DNA from: Breoghania corrubedonensis
GTDB lineage: Bacteria > Pseudomonadota > Alphaproteobacteria > Rhizobiales > Stappiaceae
Assembly: GCF_003053845.1 (NCBI RefSeq)
Contig: NZ_QAYG01000013.1
Coordinates: 1-64,000, forward strand
Reading direction: 5' to 3'
Length of the DNA stretch: 64,000 bases
Shown piece after piece: positions 43,790 to 52,074 of this stretch. A model generated the notes under the pieces. That model was not told where the DNA came from. It saw only the letters and a program-made list of their open reading frames with translations, and searched no databases. Numbering within the stretch: position 1 is the stretch's first letter; each line of letters starts with the position of its first letter. Position numbers and translations under genes: made by a program.

Positions 43790-44710
43790 TGCCCGCTCGG
43801 CGCGACATCGGTGGACGTTGCGGCCAACGGCTTGCCGCGCCTGAGCTTCTGAAGTCCGATATTGTCCTCGTGCTCCAGCAGAAAATGCCGCGCCTTGCGC
43901 TTGAACTTGACAAAATCGACCTCGCCGGCCGCGCCGAGTTTATCCTCGAAATTAGAGTAGACGGTCGCCTTGCGCTTCCTGTCGATGTGCGGGACAAGAT
44001 CGCCTGTCATCGTTGAAGCGGTTCCAGATTTCGCGCTTCTGGTATTTTTCGACGGCGCGGCGCTTGGCGCGGACGATGAAGTTGTCGAGGTTCATGCGCG
44101 CGACGTAATCGATCAGGAATTCGAGCGCGTCGTCGCGGATCGTCGTCTCGTCGAGGGAACACGCTCTTGCGCCCCGCCGAGGCACTCATAAGGCTCGGCC
44201 CCTCGCTCATCTCGAGGCAGGCCTCCGTCGCCTGCTTCTCCTCGATCGCACGCACAAGGTCGAAGCGGGCCTGGAACAGGCGCTCGCTCAGCGACTTCGC
44301 CAACGCCCCTTCGGTGACGGCCGGGTTCTGGCCGAAGAATTCCTGATTCTGGCAGAAGTCGAAGACGTAGAAACAATCCGTTTCCTGCCCTGGTCCGAAA
44401 AGATCGGGACACTGACGCGTGACACGGCCGAGGATCTGCCAGAACTTCGTCTGGGAGCGGATCAGCTTGAAGAGGACGAGGTTCACCACCTCCGGCACGT
44501 CGATGCCGGTGTCCAGCATGTCGACCGAAATGGCAATATGCGGCGCTTTTCCGGAGGTCGAGAAATCGTCGATCGCGCTCTGGGCATACTCGGTCTTGAA
44601 GGTGATGACGCGGGCGAAGTGGCCGGCCAGCTTTGGATAGGCCGCGTTGAACCATTCCTTGATGAACTCCGCATGCGCCTGGTGCTTTGCGAAGGTGATC
44701 GTCTTGCCGC
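43790..44710 (-). pseudogene. Remnant of a type I restriction HsdR subunit
   Basis: The minus strand carries the C-terminal helicase part of an EcoEI-type HsdR in three frames. Frame one, from about 44705, reads KTITFAKHQAHAEFIKEWF, VDMLDTGIDVPEVVN and DLFGPGQETDCFYVFDF. Frame two, near 44160-44010, reads LDNFIVRAKRRAVEKY. Frame three, near 43960-43810, reads VYSNFEDKLGAAGEVDF and LLEHEDNIGLQKLRRGKPL. The nuclease, first helicase lobe and start are gone, and a stretch between the last two blocks appears deleted. It cannot encode a working enzyme, and no hsdM or hsdS is nearby. Confidence 0.85.
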
Positions 44711-44765
44711 ACCCATCGCCCGTCCGACCTCGTGGCCAGCGCGCCGCAAGCGTCGCGCCATCTGG

Positions 44766-44945
44766 CGATTGCCGTCATCGGCGCCGGCGTTTCGTCGGTC
44801 TCCGGCGCCGGCACATGGTATTGGGGCGAGCGGCTGATCCACAGCAGGCGACATTGCGCCGAAATCGGCACGCGGCGATGATCAGGTTCGGCCATCATCG
44901 TGTGGTGGAGGCCGATCTTGCCGGTCAACTCCGCAAGCGAACGGA
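44766..44945 (-). pseudogene. IS3-family transposase (OrfB-like) fragment
   Basis: About 55-60 codons on the minus strand resemble the OrfA/OrfB junction of IS3-group elements: LAELTGKIGL, then MAEPDHRRVPISAQCRLLWISRSPQYHVPAPETDE, matching the usual EPDHP-SIxRQCxLLxISRSxYYxxP pattern. The catalytic DDE domain is absent, and the frame runs straight into HsdR debris. No terminal inverted repeats were found. It suggests the restriction locus was broken by, or decayed with, an insertion element. Confidence 0.6.
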
Positions 44946-44984
44946 CGCTTCGGGGAGTACGTCAGACGGGCAACGACAGTTCGC

Positions 44985-45022
44985 TGACAGTTCTTGACGA
45001 GGCCGGAGTTTGACAAACTCCG
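44985..45022 (+). promoter_or_regulatory. TGAC direct repeats and hairpin upstream of the response regulator
   Basis: TGAC occurs at 44985 and 44995, ten bases apart, the spacing typical of OmpR-family sites. An 8-base perfect hairpin (arms 45004-45011 and 45015-45022) follows, then TTACACTTTTTT. The region is 50-90 bases before the response-regulator ATG. A similar TGTCACA/TGACACA repeat lies upstream of the YHS-like gene at 47187. The hairpin may equally be a terminator shielding the gene from the decayed island. Confidence 0.45.
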
Positions 45023-45071
45023 TTACACTTTTTTCGAAGTCCGGAGCGGCCCGGCTTTGTATAGTCCCCCC

Positions 45072-45806
45072 ATGGAAGCCACCGCACACATCCTCATCGT
45101 CGATGACCACCGGGATATTCGCGAGCTTGTCGGCAAGTTCCTGGTCAAGCATGGGCTGCGCGTCACCCAGGCCGCGAACGGTACAGAAATGTGGAAAGCG
45201 CTGGAAGACCACCGGATCGACCTCGTCGTGCTCGACCTGATGCTGCCCGGCGAAGATGGTCTCAGCCTTTGCAGACGGCTGCGCGGCGAACGGAACTACA
45301 CGCCGGTAATCATGCTGACCGCCATGGGCGAAGAAACCGACCGGATCGTCGGGCTGGAAATGGGAGCCGACGATTATGTCCCGAAGCCATTCTCGTCGCG
45401 CGAGCTGCTGGCACGCATCAAGGCGGTCCTGCGCCGGATGCAGGCGGTTGCGGAAAATTCTACGGGGAGCGCGGGCGAAGAAGAGCGTTCGGTGGCGCTC
45501 TTCGCCGGCTGGACGCTCGATCTTTCAAGGCATGACCTGCACCGGCCTGATGGCGTCATTCTGCCGCTCAGCAAGGGCGAATACAGCCTGCTCGTCGCCT
45601 TCGTGGAACGGTCGAAGCGGGTCCTGACACGCGATCAGCTTCTCGATCTTGCCCGTGGCCGCTCGGCAGTTCCCTTCGACCGCAGCATCGACACGCAGGT
45701 CAGCCGGCTGCGCCGCAAGATGGAAGAAGACCCGGCAAACCCCATCCTGATCAAGACGGTTTGGGGCGACGGCTATATGTTCACCGCCGACGTCAGTTTT
45801 CAATGA
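45072..45806 (+). CDS. OmpR-family response regulator
   Basis: A 244-residue regulator. The receiver domain (about 5-120) has the acidic pair DDH, the phospho-Asp in VVLDLMLPGEDG, and the Lys in YVPKPF. The OmpR/PhoB winged helix (about 145-240) contains LPLSKGEYSLLVAFVERSKRVLTRDQLLDLARG and DTQVSRLRRKMEEDPANP. The start is ATG 45072. Its stop overlaps the ATG of the histidine kinase (ATGA). The small genes downstream suggest a metal or envelope-stress stimulus. Confidence 0.93.
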   Translation: MEATAHILIVDDHRDIRELVGKFLVKHGLRVTQAANGTEMWKALEDHRIDLVVLDLMLPGEDGLSLCRRLRGERNYTPVIMLTAMGEETDRIVGLEMGADDYVPKPFSSRELLARIKAVLRRMQAVAENSTGSAGEEERSVALFAGWTLDLSRHDLHRPDGVILPLSKGEYSLLVAFVERSKRVLTRDQLLDLARGRSAVPFDRSIDTQVSRLRRKMEEDPANPILIKTVWGDGYMFTADVSFQ

Positions 45807-47173
45807 GCGGCCGCAACTCCCGCTATCGGCTGCACTGGCCGCGCAGTATGGCCGGACAGACCATGCTGCTTCTGGTCGTGGGACTGATGCTGACACATGC
45901 CGTCAGCATGCTGTTCTACTCGTACGACCGCGACGTTTTGCTGGCAGCTGCCGGCGGACGCGAATTCGCCCACCGTGCCGCAGTCGTTGTCGAACTGATG
46001 ACTGCGGTTCCTGCGCCGCAAAGAGTGCAACTGGCAAACGCCGCTGGGGCGACGGATCTCGATGTTTCGATCATACCGAAAGTCTCGTCCTCACGCGGGC
46101 ATGAAGCGAACTGGCGCAGCAGCCTCATCCGCCAGCTGCTGGAGCACGAACTGCCGGGCCAGACCGGCCGCATCACGGTCCGGATACTCCCCGCCCGCAC
46201 GGATGCCGCATCCGCGCCCTCCGTTGCCGGGGAAGCGGTTCGCAACCGGGTGCAGGCAATCATAGGTCTCGATGACGGCTCCTTTATCTCCATAACAGGC
46301 ACCTTGCCCGAACACGGAACAGGCCTTTCCGGGGGCACCGTTGCTTCTGCTCTCTTCATGGGCGCAGCCGTGCTCGTGCTTTCGTTTTTCGCCGTGCGGC
46401 GAATGACCGAGCCGCTGCGCCGGCTCGCCCGCGCGGCGGACCGGCTGGGGCGGGACGTCGCCGCCCCGCCTCTCGACGAACGCGGCCCGGATGAAGTGCG
46501 GCGCGCCGCCCGCGCCTTCAACGAGATGCAATCGAGGTTGCGCCGGTATGTCGAGGATCGCACGCAGATGCTGGCAGCGATTTCCCACGACCTGCGTACC
46601 CCGATCACGCTCCTGCGCCTGCGGGCAGAATTGATCGAGGACGACGAGGAACGCGAAAAGACCCTCGTGACACTCGACGAGATGGAGGAGATGGTCCGCT
46701 CGACACTTGCCTTCGCACGCGAGGACGCCAAGGCCGAGCCGATGCAGCAGGTCGACCTGGGCGCACTGGTCCAGAGCCTTTGTGACGATCTGGCCGAGAC
46801 GGGACAACCGGTCGAATGCACCGAGCCGCCTGCGGTTGTCGTCGCCTGTCGGGCACAGGCATTACGTCGTGCGGTGACGAACCTCATCGAGAATGCGGTG
46901 CGTTACGGTCACCGGGCGCACGTCACCGTCAAGACATCGGCCGATGCCGCGATTGTCCGCGTGGACGACGAGGGCCCGGGCATCCCGGGAGACCAGATCA
47001 GCGAGGTCTTCCGCCCCTTCTACCGGATCGAGGGATCGCGCGGACGGGCAACCGGCGGCGTGGGGCTGGGCCTCAGCATAGTCGCGAGCGTCGCATACGC
47101 GCATGGCGGGGACGTCCGCCTGGAGAACCGGCGGGAAGGCGGCTTGAGCGTCACGTTGCTCCTGCCCCGGTGA
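45803..47173 (+). CDS. Sensor histidine kinase, partner of the OmpR regulator
   Basis: A 456-residue inner-membrane kinase: helix about 18-38, periplasmic domain about 40-175, second helix about 187-205, HAMP (RRMTEPLRRLARAADRLGRDV), H-box AISHDLRTPITLLRLRAE (phospho-His near 271), N-box NLIENAVRYG, G1 VDDEGPGIP and a GVGLGLSI G2. All catalytic motifs are intact. The periplasmic domain is short and has few cysteines or histidines, so the signal is not obvious. Translationally coupled to the regulator. Confidence 0.92.
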   Translation: MSGRNSRYRLHWPRSMAGQTMLLLVVGLMLTHAVSMLFYSYDRDVLLAAAGGREFAHRAAVVVELMTAVPAPQRVQLANAAGATDLDVSIIPKVSSSRGHEANWRSSLIRQLLEHELPGQTGRITVRILPARTDAASAPSVAGEAVRNRVQAIIGLDDGSFISITGTLPEHGTGLSGGTVASALFMGAAVLVLSFFAVRRMTEPLRRLARAADRLGRDVAAPPLDERGPDEVRRAARAFNEMQSRLRRYVEDRTQMLAAISHDLRTPITLLRLRAELIEDDEEREKTLVTLDEMEEMVRSTLAFAREDAKAEPMQQVDLGALVQSLCDDLAETGQPVECTEPPAVVVACRAQALRRAVTNLIENAVRYGHRAHVTVKTSADAAIVRVDDEGPGIPGDQISEVFRPFYRIEGSRGRATGGVGLGLSIVASVAYAHGGDVRLENRREGGLSVTLLLPR

Positions 47174-47186
47174 GACACGCCCCCTC

Positions 47187-47208
47187 TGTCACACACTGAC
47201 ACACTTTT
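47187..47208 (+). promoter_or_regulatory. Candidate response-regulator box (TGTCACA / TGACACA)
   Basis: Two similar heptamers spaced ten bases apart (TGTCACAcac, TGACACActtt) lie just after the kinase stop and about 110-130 bases before the YHS-like gene. The ten-base spacing fits OmpR-family tandem binding. TGAC repeats also precede the regulator gene. This is a motif observation only. Confidence 0.45.
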
Positions 47209-47317
47209 CCTCTGCTCTGACAAAACCGCGTTTCACGATCCCTGTTTCATCATCCCATCGCTGAAGACCGCGGGAACGAATGCTCCTCGGTCGGCAAACG
47301 AACTGGGATCGAAGAAG

Positions 47318-47683
47318 ATGGACTGGCTTTCGGGAAACTGGCTCTGGATCGCCCTTCTCGTTGCGGGATACGTCCTAGCAACGCGCCGCGGCGCAGGATG
47401 TTGCAAGACTGACCGGACATTCGCACAGCGCGGCCGGCATGCTGGGGATGCTGACCGGCGCCTTCGCGATGCGGACACGGACGTCGCGAACACGATCGAT
47501 CCGGTCAGCAAACGGCCGCTGTCCGATATGGTCAGCGCCTCCTCCGTCTATGCCGGGCGCACATTCCATTTCGAGACCCCCGAAAACCGCGCGGCCTTCG
47601 AACACAATCCGAAGCGTTACGTGCGGTCTCCGCGTTGCGCGCTCCTGCCGCGGCCCCTGCAGCCAAGCCACCAAGCTTACTGA
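47318..47683 (+). CDS. Small membrane protein with C-terminal YHS-like domain
   Basis: A 121-residue protein with one N-terminal helix (MDWLSGNWLWIALLVAGYVLA, broken by charged RR) followed by GCC, then a polar linker, then a YHS-like domain: IDPVSKRPLSDM, SSVYAGRTFHFETPENRAAFEHNPKRYV. YHS domains usually read DPVCGM; here the Cys is Ser, so metal binding by that residue is lost. Other frames nearby read more naturally in two stretches (HSHSAAGMLGML; APAAAPAAKPP), so the gene may carry compensating frameshifts. It begins the three-gene set after the two-component system. Confidence 0.6.
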   Translation: MDWLSGNWLWIALLVAGYVLATRRGAGCCKTDRTFAQRGRHAGDADRRLRDADTDVANTIDPVSKRPLSDMVSASSVYAGRTFHFETPENRAAFEHNPKRYVRSPRCALLPRPLQPSHQAY

Positions 47684-47778
47684 GAGGCTCGCCAACACGC
47701 CGGATGCCCCAATCAAGTTTCGCCCACGTCGTTTGCGGCGAGGAGCCGGCGGTTTTCCTCTGAAACGGAAACTTCGAA

Positions 47779-48234
47779 ATGAAACAAACCTCTTGCAAGA
47801 ACCCGAGCCACACACGTAACTGGCTGCTCGGCGGCCTCGGCGCGCTCGCAATCGCGGGCGTGGCGGCCGGAGTGATCTATCCCTCCATCGCGGCCAATGC
47901 CGCCGCCAACCCCCCGATCCCTGAAAGCGCGGCTCTATCAAATTGGAAGGAGAACGGCGCTGATGGACGCTATGTACTGCAGATGCTCGAAGGCAGCGCG
48001 CCAACCGGTGTCGTCACCGGAAAGGTCCTGAGCGACACGCAGTGCACACCGGACGAGCAGGGTATCAACCATTGCCACAACGAAATCAGCCTTCCCGACG
48101 GCACCACGATCACCGTGATCGACAATCACAGCATGATGGTCAATCGATGCCTGAACCCCGGCGACAGGCTCACCCTCGAGCAACTTGAGACCGGATGGAT
48201 CGTCGGAACGCTTGCCAACCCGTCCCAGGGATAA
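47779..48234 (+). CDS. Exported or membrane-anchored small protein, unknown function
   Basis: A 151-residue protein with a Cys-containing N-terminus (MKQTSCKNPSHTRN) and a helix at about 15-40 (LLGGLGALAIAGVAAGVIYPSI) that serves as signal anchor. The outer domain has CTPDEQGINHCHNEI and MMVNRC, giving three Cys and a HCH group, plausible metal or disulfide ligands. DGTTITVIDNHSMMVNR and GDRLTLEQLETGW suggest a beta-rich fold. No family was recognised. It lies between the YHS-like and EF-hand genes, on the same strand. Confidence 0.68.
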   Translation: MKQTSCKNPSHTRNWLLGGLGALAIAGVAAGVIYPSIAANAAANPPIPESAALSNWKENGADGRYVLQMLEGSAPTGVVTGKVLSDTQCTPDEQGINHCHNEISLPDGTTITVIDNHSMMVNRCLNPGDRLTLEQLETGWIVGTLANPSQG

Positions 48235-48342
48235 GGCTTGCGCCGTATCTCGGGCGCACAACGGTCGCCGGGACCGGGACATACCCCGCCTTCTCCGCCC
48301 AGCGCTCCCGACTTCCCAATCTTCAAAAACAGGACCTAACCG

Positions 48343-48705
48343 ATGAAAAAGATAATCGCTTTTCCCGTTGTTGTGCTCGTGTCCGGCCTCGGCCTGTTCG
48401 CGGCCCAGGCCCAGCAGGGCGGCATGGGGACAGGTCACGAGGATTCCCATCATCAAGGCAGCGGCATGATGAACGGCGGGATGACGAGCGGTGGCATGAT
48501 GGGCAATGGCATGATGGGCGACGGCATGGGCCGGATGATGCTGGCCATGATGGATGCCGATGACGACGGCGCGTTGTCCATCGATGAGTTCCAGGCCGTC
48601 CATGCACGCATGTTCAAGATGGCGGATGCCGATGGAGACGGGAGAATATCCGCAGACGAACTCGGGGCGCTCTGCGGTGGCGCGGGCGGGTCCAGATCCG
48701 AGTGA
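48343..48705 (+). CDS. Exported Met/His-rich EF-hand protein
   Basis: A 120-residue protein with a Sec signal peptide (1-24, cleavage near AQAQ). A Gly/Met/His tract at about 25-68 (HEDSHHQGSGMMNGG, then repeated GGMMG/NGMMG) looks like a Cu(I)/Ag(I)-binding segment. Two EF-hand loops follow: DADDDGALSIDEF and DADGDGRISADEL, both with the full Asp/Asp/Asp-Gly-Glu ligand set. A periplasmic metal-buffering or Ca-sensing role is likely but inferred. Last gene of the set; a strong hairpin follows at 48721-48756. Confidence 0.82.
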   Translation: MKKIIAFPVVVLVSGLGLFAAQAQQGGMGTGHEDSHHQGSGMMNGGMTSGGMMGNGMMGDGMGRMMLAMMDADDDGALSIDEFQAVHARMFKMADADGDGRISADELGALCGGAGGSRSE

Positions 48706-48720
48706 TCCGACCGTTTTGAA

Positions 48721-48756
48721 GAGCCGCAACCTGGTCATTGCGACCGGTTGCGGCTC
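48721..48756. terminator. Bidirectional hairpin between EF-hand gene and purT
   Basis: Perfect 11-base arms (48721-48731 and 48746-48756), with a further GGTC/GACC pairing inside. It sits between two convergent genes, 16 bases after the EF-hand stop. There is no long T run, so it may act as a GC-rich terminator or RNA-stabilising hairpin. Confidence 0.6.
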
Positions 48757-48834
48757 AGCCGGTTTGAACAGCCCATGCGGGCGATGCGTCCGAGCGTGGC
48801 CCGGCTCGACAAGTCCGGGCCGAATTTCGCTGGA

Positions 48835-49995
48835 TCAGTGGACCTTCACCTTCGCGGCGATCTCGGCAGCCCGGGCCCGCAACTGGCCGATGCTTTCTTC
48901 GCCAAGTCGGTCGTAGGCAAGCACCACCCCCATGCGGCGGTAAGGGCGAGTGGTTGGCTTGCCAAAAATGCGAAGATCCGACTGGCGGTAGGCGCAGGCC
49001 TCCTCGATACCGGAATAGTTCGGCTCGTCATCCTTTTCGGCCAGGATCACGGCGCTGGCGGCAGGATACCGTTGTTCGATCTCCGCAATCGGCAGCCCCA
49101 GAAGAGCGCGGGCATGCAATTCGAACTCGTTGAAGTTCTGCGTTCCGGCAAGCGTCACCATGCCCGTATCGTGCGGGCGCGGGCTGAGCTCGGAGAAATA
49201 CACGGTGTCGTCGGACAGAAAGAACTCGATCCCCCAGATCCCCGCCCCGCCGAGGGCGGACGTGACCTTGACAGCCATATCGCGACATTCCTCGAGTTGC
49301 GCCGGATCCACGTGGCAGGGTTGCCAGCTCTCCTGATAGTCACCGCGCTCCTGCCGGTGACCGATCGGCGCGCAGAAGAGGGTCTCGCCCGCCTTCTGGG
49401 TGACGGTCAGGAGCGTGATCTCGGTGTGGAAGTCGATGAACCCCTCCACGATCATCTCGCGGATGTCGCCGCGTGCCCCTTCAAGCGCGTAGTCGAACGC
49501 GGATCGCATTTCGTCTTCGCTCCGAACCACGGACTGCCCCTTGCCGGAACTGGACATCAATGGTTTGACGACACAGGGCAGACCGACCGTCTCGATCACT
49601 GAGAGAAACTCCTCGTAGGTCGTCGCGTAGCCATAAGGCGCGGTTATCAGGTCCAGATCCTTCGCCGCCAGATCTCGAATGAGCTTGCGGTTCATGGTGA
49701 AATTCGCAGCCTTGGCGCTGGGGGTCACCTGAATGCCCTGCGCTTCGTAGGCATAGAAGCGGTCGGTGCGGATACTCTCGACCTCGGGCACGATGATGTC
49801 GGGAGCATGCCTGGCCACGGCGGCGTCGAGGCCGTCCGCATCGAGCATCGAGAAGACCTCGAACCCGTCCGCAACCTGCATTGCCGGCGCCCCGGCATAG
49901 GAGTCGCATGCGATCACGGTGTGACCGAGACGCTTCAGTGCGATGACGACCTCCCGTCCGAGTTCTCCCGAACCGAGCAACATGACCTTCTTCAT
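48835..49995 (-). CDS. purT: Formate-dependent phosphoribosylglycinamide formyltransferase
   Basis: ATP-grasp enzyme of purine synthesis that makes formyl-GAR from GAR, formate and ATP. The 386-residue protein has the N-terminal [27 protein letters not shown], the ATP-grasp core ([36 protein letters not shown]), metal-binding [31 protein letters not shown], and the C-terminal [14 protein letters not shown]. It starts at ATG 49995; the frame runs on to 50142 but without family sequence. No other pur genes are near. Confidence 0.96.
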   Translation of the reverse strand: MKKVMLLGSGELGREVVIALKRLGHTVIACDSYAGAPAMQVADGFEVFSMLDADGLDAAVARHAPDIIVPEVESIRTDRFYAYEAQGIQVTPSAKAANFTMNRKLIRDLAAKDLDLITAPYGYATTYEEFLSVIETVGLPCVVKPLMSSSGKGQSVVRSEDEMRSAFDYALEGARGDIREMIVEGFIDFHTEITLLTVTQKAGETLFCAPIGHRQERGDYQESWQPCHVDPAQLEECRDMAVKVTSALGGAGIWGIEFFLSDDTVYFSELSPRPHDTGMVTLAGTQNFNEFELHARALLGLPIAEIEQRYPAASAVILAEKDDEPNYSGIEEACAYRQSDLRIFGKPTTRPYRRMGVVLAYDRLGEESIGQLRARAAEIAAKVKVH

Positions 49996-50216
49996 CAAGT
50001 CTTTTCCCGCTTTTGGTTTTCGGCGACAGTTTGGTCGATCATGCCCCAAAGAGGCGCTAATCGGCGTGTCCGAGCGATGGAGGGCGCTTTCTCCGCACGC
50101 CAAGACTGGGCGATTCCCGTGAGGTTGGACAGGATCGGGCACGTTCTATCGACTTTCTCCTCCGCGAAACAGCCTCCATCATCGGGCGGAACGAGATCGT
50201 GTCTTCGAGACGTTGA

Positions 50217-51182
50217 TCAGGCAACCTTCGCCATCAGCTGCTCAATGTGGGCCGGGGCGGCCGGCGTGATCCTTGCGGGGTTGAGCCGCTCGATCGCATA
50301 ATAACCGCGGATGATGTGGTCCATGTTCACCGTCTCGGCGACGCCCGGAACGCGCAGGAAGCGTTCCATGTAGGCGGACAGGCGCGGATACTCGGCGATC
50401 TGCCGGCGGTTGACCTTGAAGAGACCATAGTAGGCCGCGTCGAAACGGATCAGCGACACGAAAGTCCGTATGTCGGTCTCGGTCAGCCGGTCACCGAAGA
50501 GAAAATCGTCGGTCAGCTGTTCCTCGAGTTCATCGAGCATGTCGAAGACCCCGGCGACGGCCTCTTCATAGGCTTCCTGCGACGAAGCGAAGCCCGCCTT
50601 GTACACGCCGTTGTTGAGCTTGTCGTAGATGCGCGGGTTGAGAGCATCGATTTCGCTGGCGAGCTCTTCAGGATAGAGCCGGAGATCGGACGGCACGAGG
50701 TGTTCGAAAGCGCTGTCGAACATGCGGACGATATCGGCACTTTCGTTGTTGACGATCACGCCGCGTTTTGTGTCCCAAAGGACGGGAACCGTGGCCCGAC
50801 CGGTAAAGGCCGGGTCCGCGCGGGTATAGATTTCGTGCAGGTGGCGTGCGCCGAAGAGCGGATCTTCGTCCGCTCCCGCATAACCGCCAAACTGCCAGCC
50901 CTGCGTCGCCAGGGCAGGGTTCACTGCGGTCACCGGGATCAGGTCTTCAATCCCCTTCAGCTTGCGCGCGATGAGCGTGCGGGAAGCCCATGGGCAGATC
51001 AGCGCGACATAGAGCCGATAGCGGCCTGTCTCAGCCATGAAGCCGGCCCCGCCGGCAGGTCCCGCACTGCCGTCCGGCGTGATCCAGTCCCGGAAGCTCG
51101 AGACCTGGCGAACGAACCGCCCGTCCTCGTCCGCTTTTTGAACCGGCTGCCAGTCCTCCGTCCATCTGCCGTTCACAAGCAT
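50217..51182 (-). CDS. Glutathionyl-hydroquinone reductase, second paralogue
   Basis: A 321-residue xi-class GST closely related to the one at 22455-23423. The active-site motif is ICPWASR (about 63-69) in place of ACPWAHR; the catalytic Cys is kept. VPVLWDTKRGVIVNNESADIVRMFDSAF and LNNGVYKAGFASSQEAYEEA follow. It starts at ATG 51182 with GGAGGATC upstream. It is the last of three redox genes on the minus strand after a divergent LysR gene, which points to control by quinone-type or electrophile stress. Confidence 0.92.
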   Translation of the reverse strand: MLVNGRWTEDWQPVQKADEDGRFVRQVSSFRDWITPDGSAGPAGGAGFMAETGRYRLYVALICPWASRTLIARKLKGIEDLIPVTAVNPALATQGWQFGGYAGADEDPLFGARHLHEIYTRADPAFTGRATVPVLWDTKRGVIVNNESADIVRMFDSAFEHLVPSDLRLYPEELASEIDALNPRIYDKLNNGVYKAGFASSQEAYEEAVAGVFDMLDELEEQLTDDFLFGDRLTETDIRTFVSLIRFDAAYYGLFKVNRRQIAEYPRLSAYMERFLRVPGVAETVNMDHIIRGYYAIERLNPARITPAAPAHIEQLMAKVA

Positions 51183-51194
51183 GGGGATCCTCCT

Positions 51195-52019
51195 TCAGGC
51201 TGCATGGAATACGAACGACCGCATGGAGACCGATCCCAGGTCGATGGCATCAGTCATGAACGTCAGTTCGTCGCGTTCGTCGGATGCGCCAGCAATGGTA
51301 AGGGCCGGCAGGTAATGGTCGACCGAGGGATGCGCCATGCGCAGCAGGTTTCCGAGCTTGGCTTCGTTCGAGAGCGTCGCGAAGTCGCGATCGGCAAGAC
51401 GGTCGGCAAACAAGGTGTCGAACTCGAGCGCGAAGTCGTGCGGACGCCCGCCGGGGCGCATGGCACGCAGGTTGTGCACCACGTTGCCTGACCCGAGGGT
51501 CAACACGCCGCGGTCGCGCAGCCCTGACAGGGCTTTGCCAACCTCAAGCTGGTAGTCGAGCCCCTCGCTCATGTTGATCGAAACCTGGAAGACGGGCACG
51601 TCGGCGCCGGGATAGAGGAACTTCAGCACCGTCCAGGCACCGTGGTCCAGCCCCCAGGATTCGTCTCCCTGCGCATGATGGCTCGCCAGCAGCGACACCA
51701 CTTCGCGCGCCAGTTCGGGTTCACCGGAAGCGGGATAGCTCTGCGCATGCAGTTCCGCCGGGAACCCATAGAAGTCGTGGATCGTGCGCGGCATGGCGGA
51801 AACGTCCACCAGCGTGGTGTCGCGGGTCATCCAGTGGGCGGAAACCACCAGGATCGCCCTGGGGCGCGGCAGTTGCCGACCCAGGTCCGACCACACGCGG
51901 CTGAAGGCAGTATCCTCGATAGCGTTCATCGGGCTGCCGTGGCCAAGGAACACAAGCGGCATCCGCTCGGACGGCGACAGGCGATCGCGCAGGTTGTTCA
52001 GGTCTTGTGCAGTACTCAT
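51195..52019 (-). CDS. LigB/DODA-type extradiol ring-cleavage dioxygenase
   Basis: A 274-residue class III extradiol dioxygenase of the 4,5-DOPA dioxygenase (YgiD) type. The iron-ligand regions are visible: FLGHGSPM, VVSAHWMTRDT and GSGNVVHNLRAM, each supplying a His. FPAELHAQSYPASG and SWGLDHGAWTVL are also family-typical. It should open catechol-like rings. The ATG at 52019 is used (GGGG about 9 bases before); an ATG at 52025 is an alternative. It lies 12 bases upstream of the hydroquinone reductase gene, so the two are one transcript. Confidence 0.92.
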   Translation of the reverse strand: MSTAQDLNNLRDRLSPSERMPLVFLGHGSPMNAIEDTAFSRVWSDLGRQLPRPRAILVVSAHWMTRDTTLVDVSAMPRTIHDFYGFPAELHAQSYPASGEPELAREVVSLLASHHAQGDESWGLDHGAWTVLKFLYPGADVPVFQVSINMSEGLDYQLEVGKALSGLRDRGVLTLGSGNVVHNLRAMRPGGRPHDFALEFDTLFADRLADRDFATLSNEAKLGNLLRMAHPSVDHYLPALTIAGASDERDELTFMTDAIDLGSVSMRSFVFHAA

Positions 52020-52074
52020 GGCCATTTTCCCCAAAAGATCGGCGGGGCCGCCCGTTCCGACGGTCCCGGCAGGC

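Noticed and set aside
44113-44928. 271-codon open frame through the degenerate island, possibly an intact novel gene
   Set aside because: It joins an IS3 fragment to out-of-frame HsdR sequence; the homologous HsdR residues are in other frames, so the frame is open by chance.
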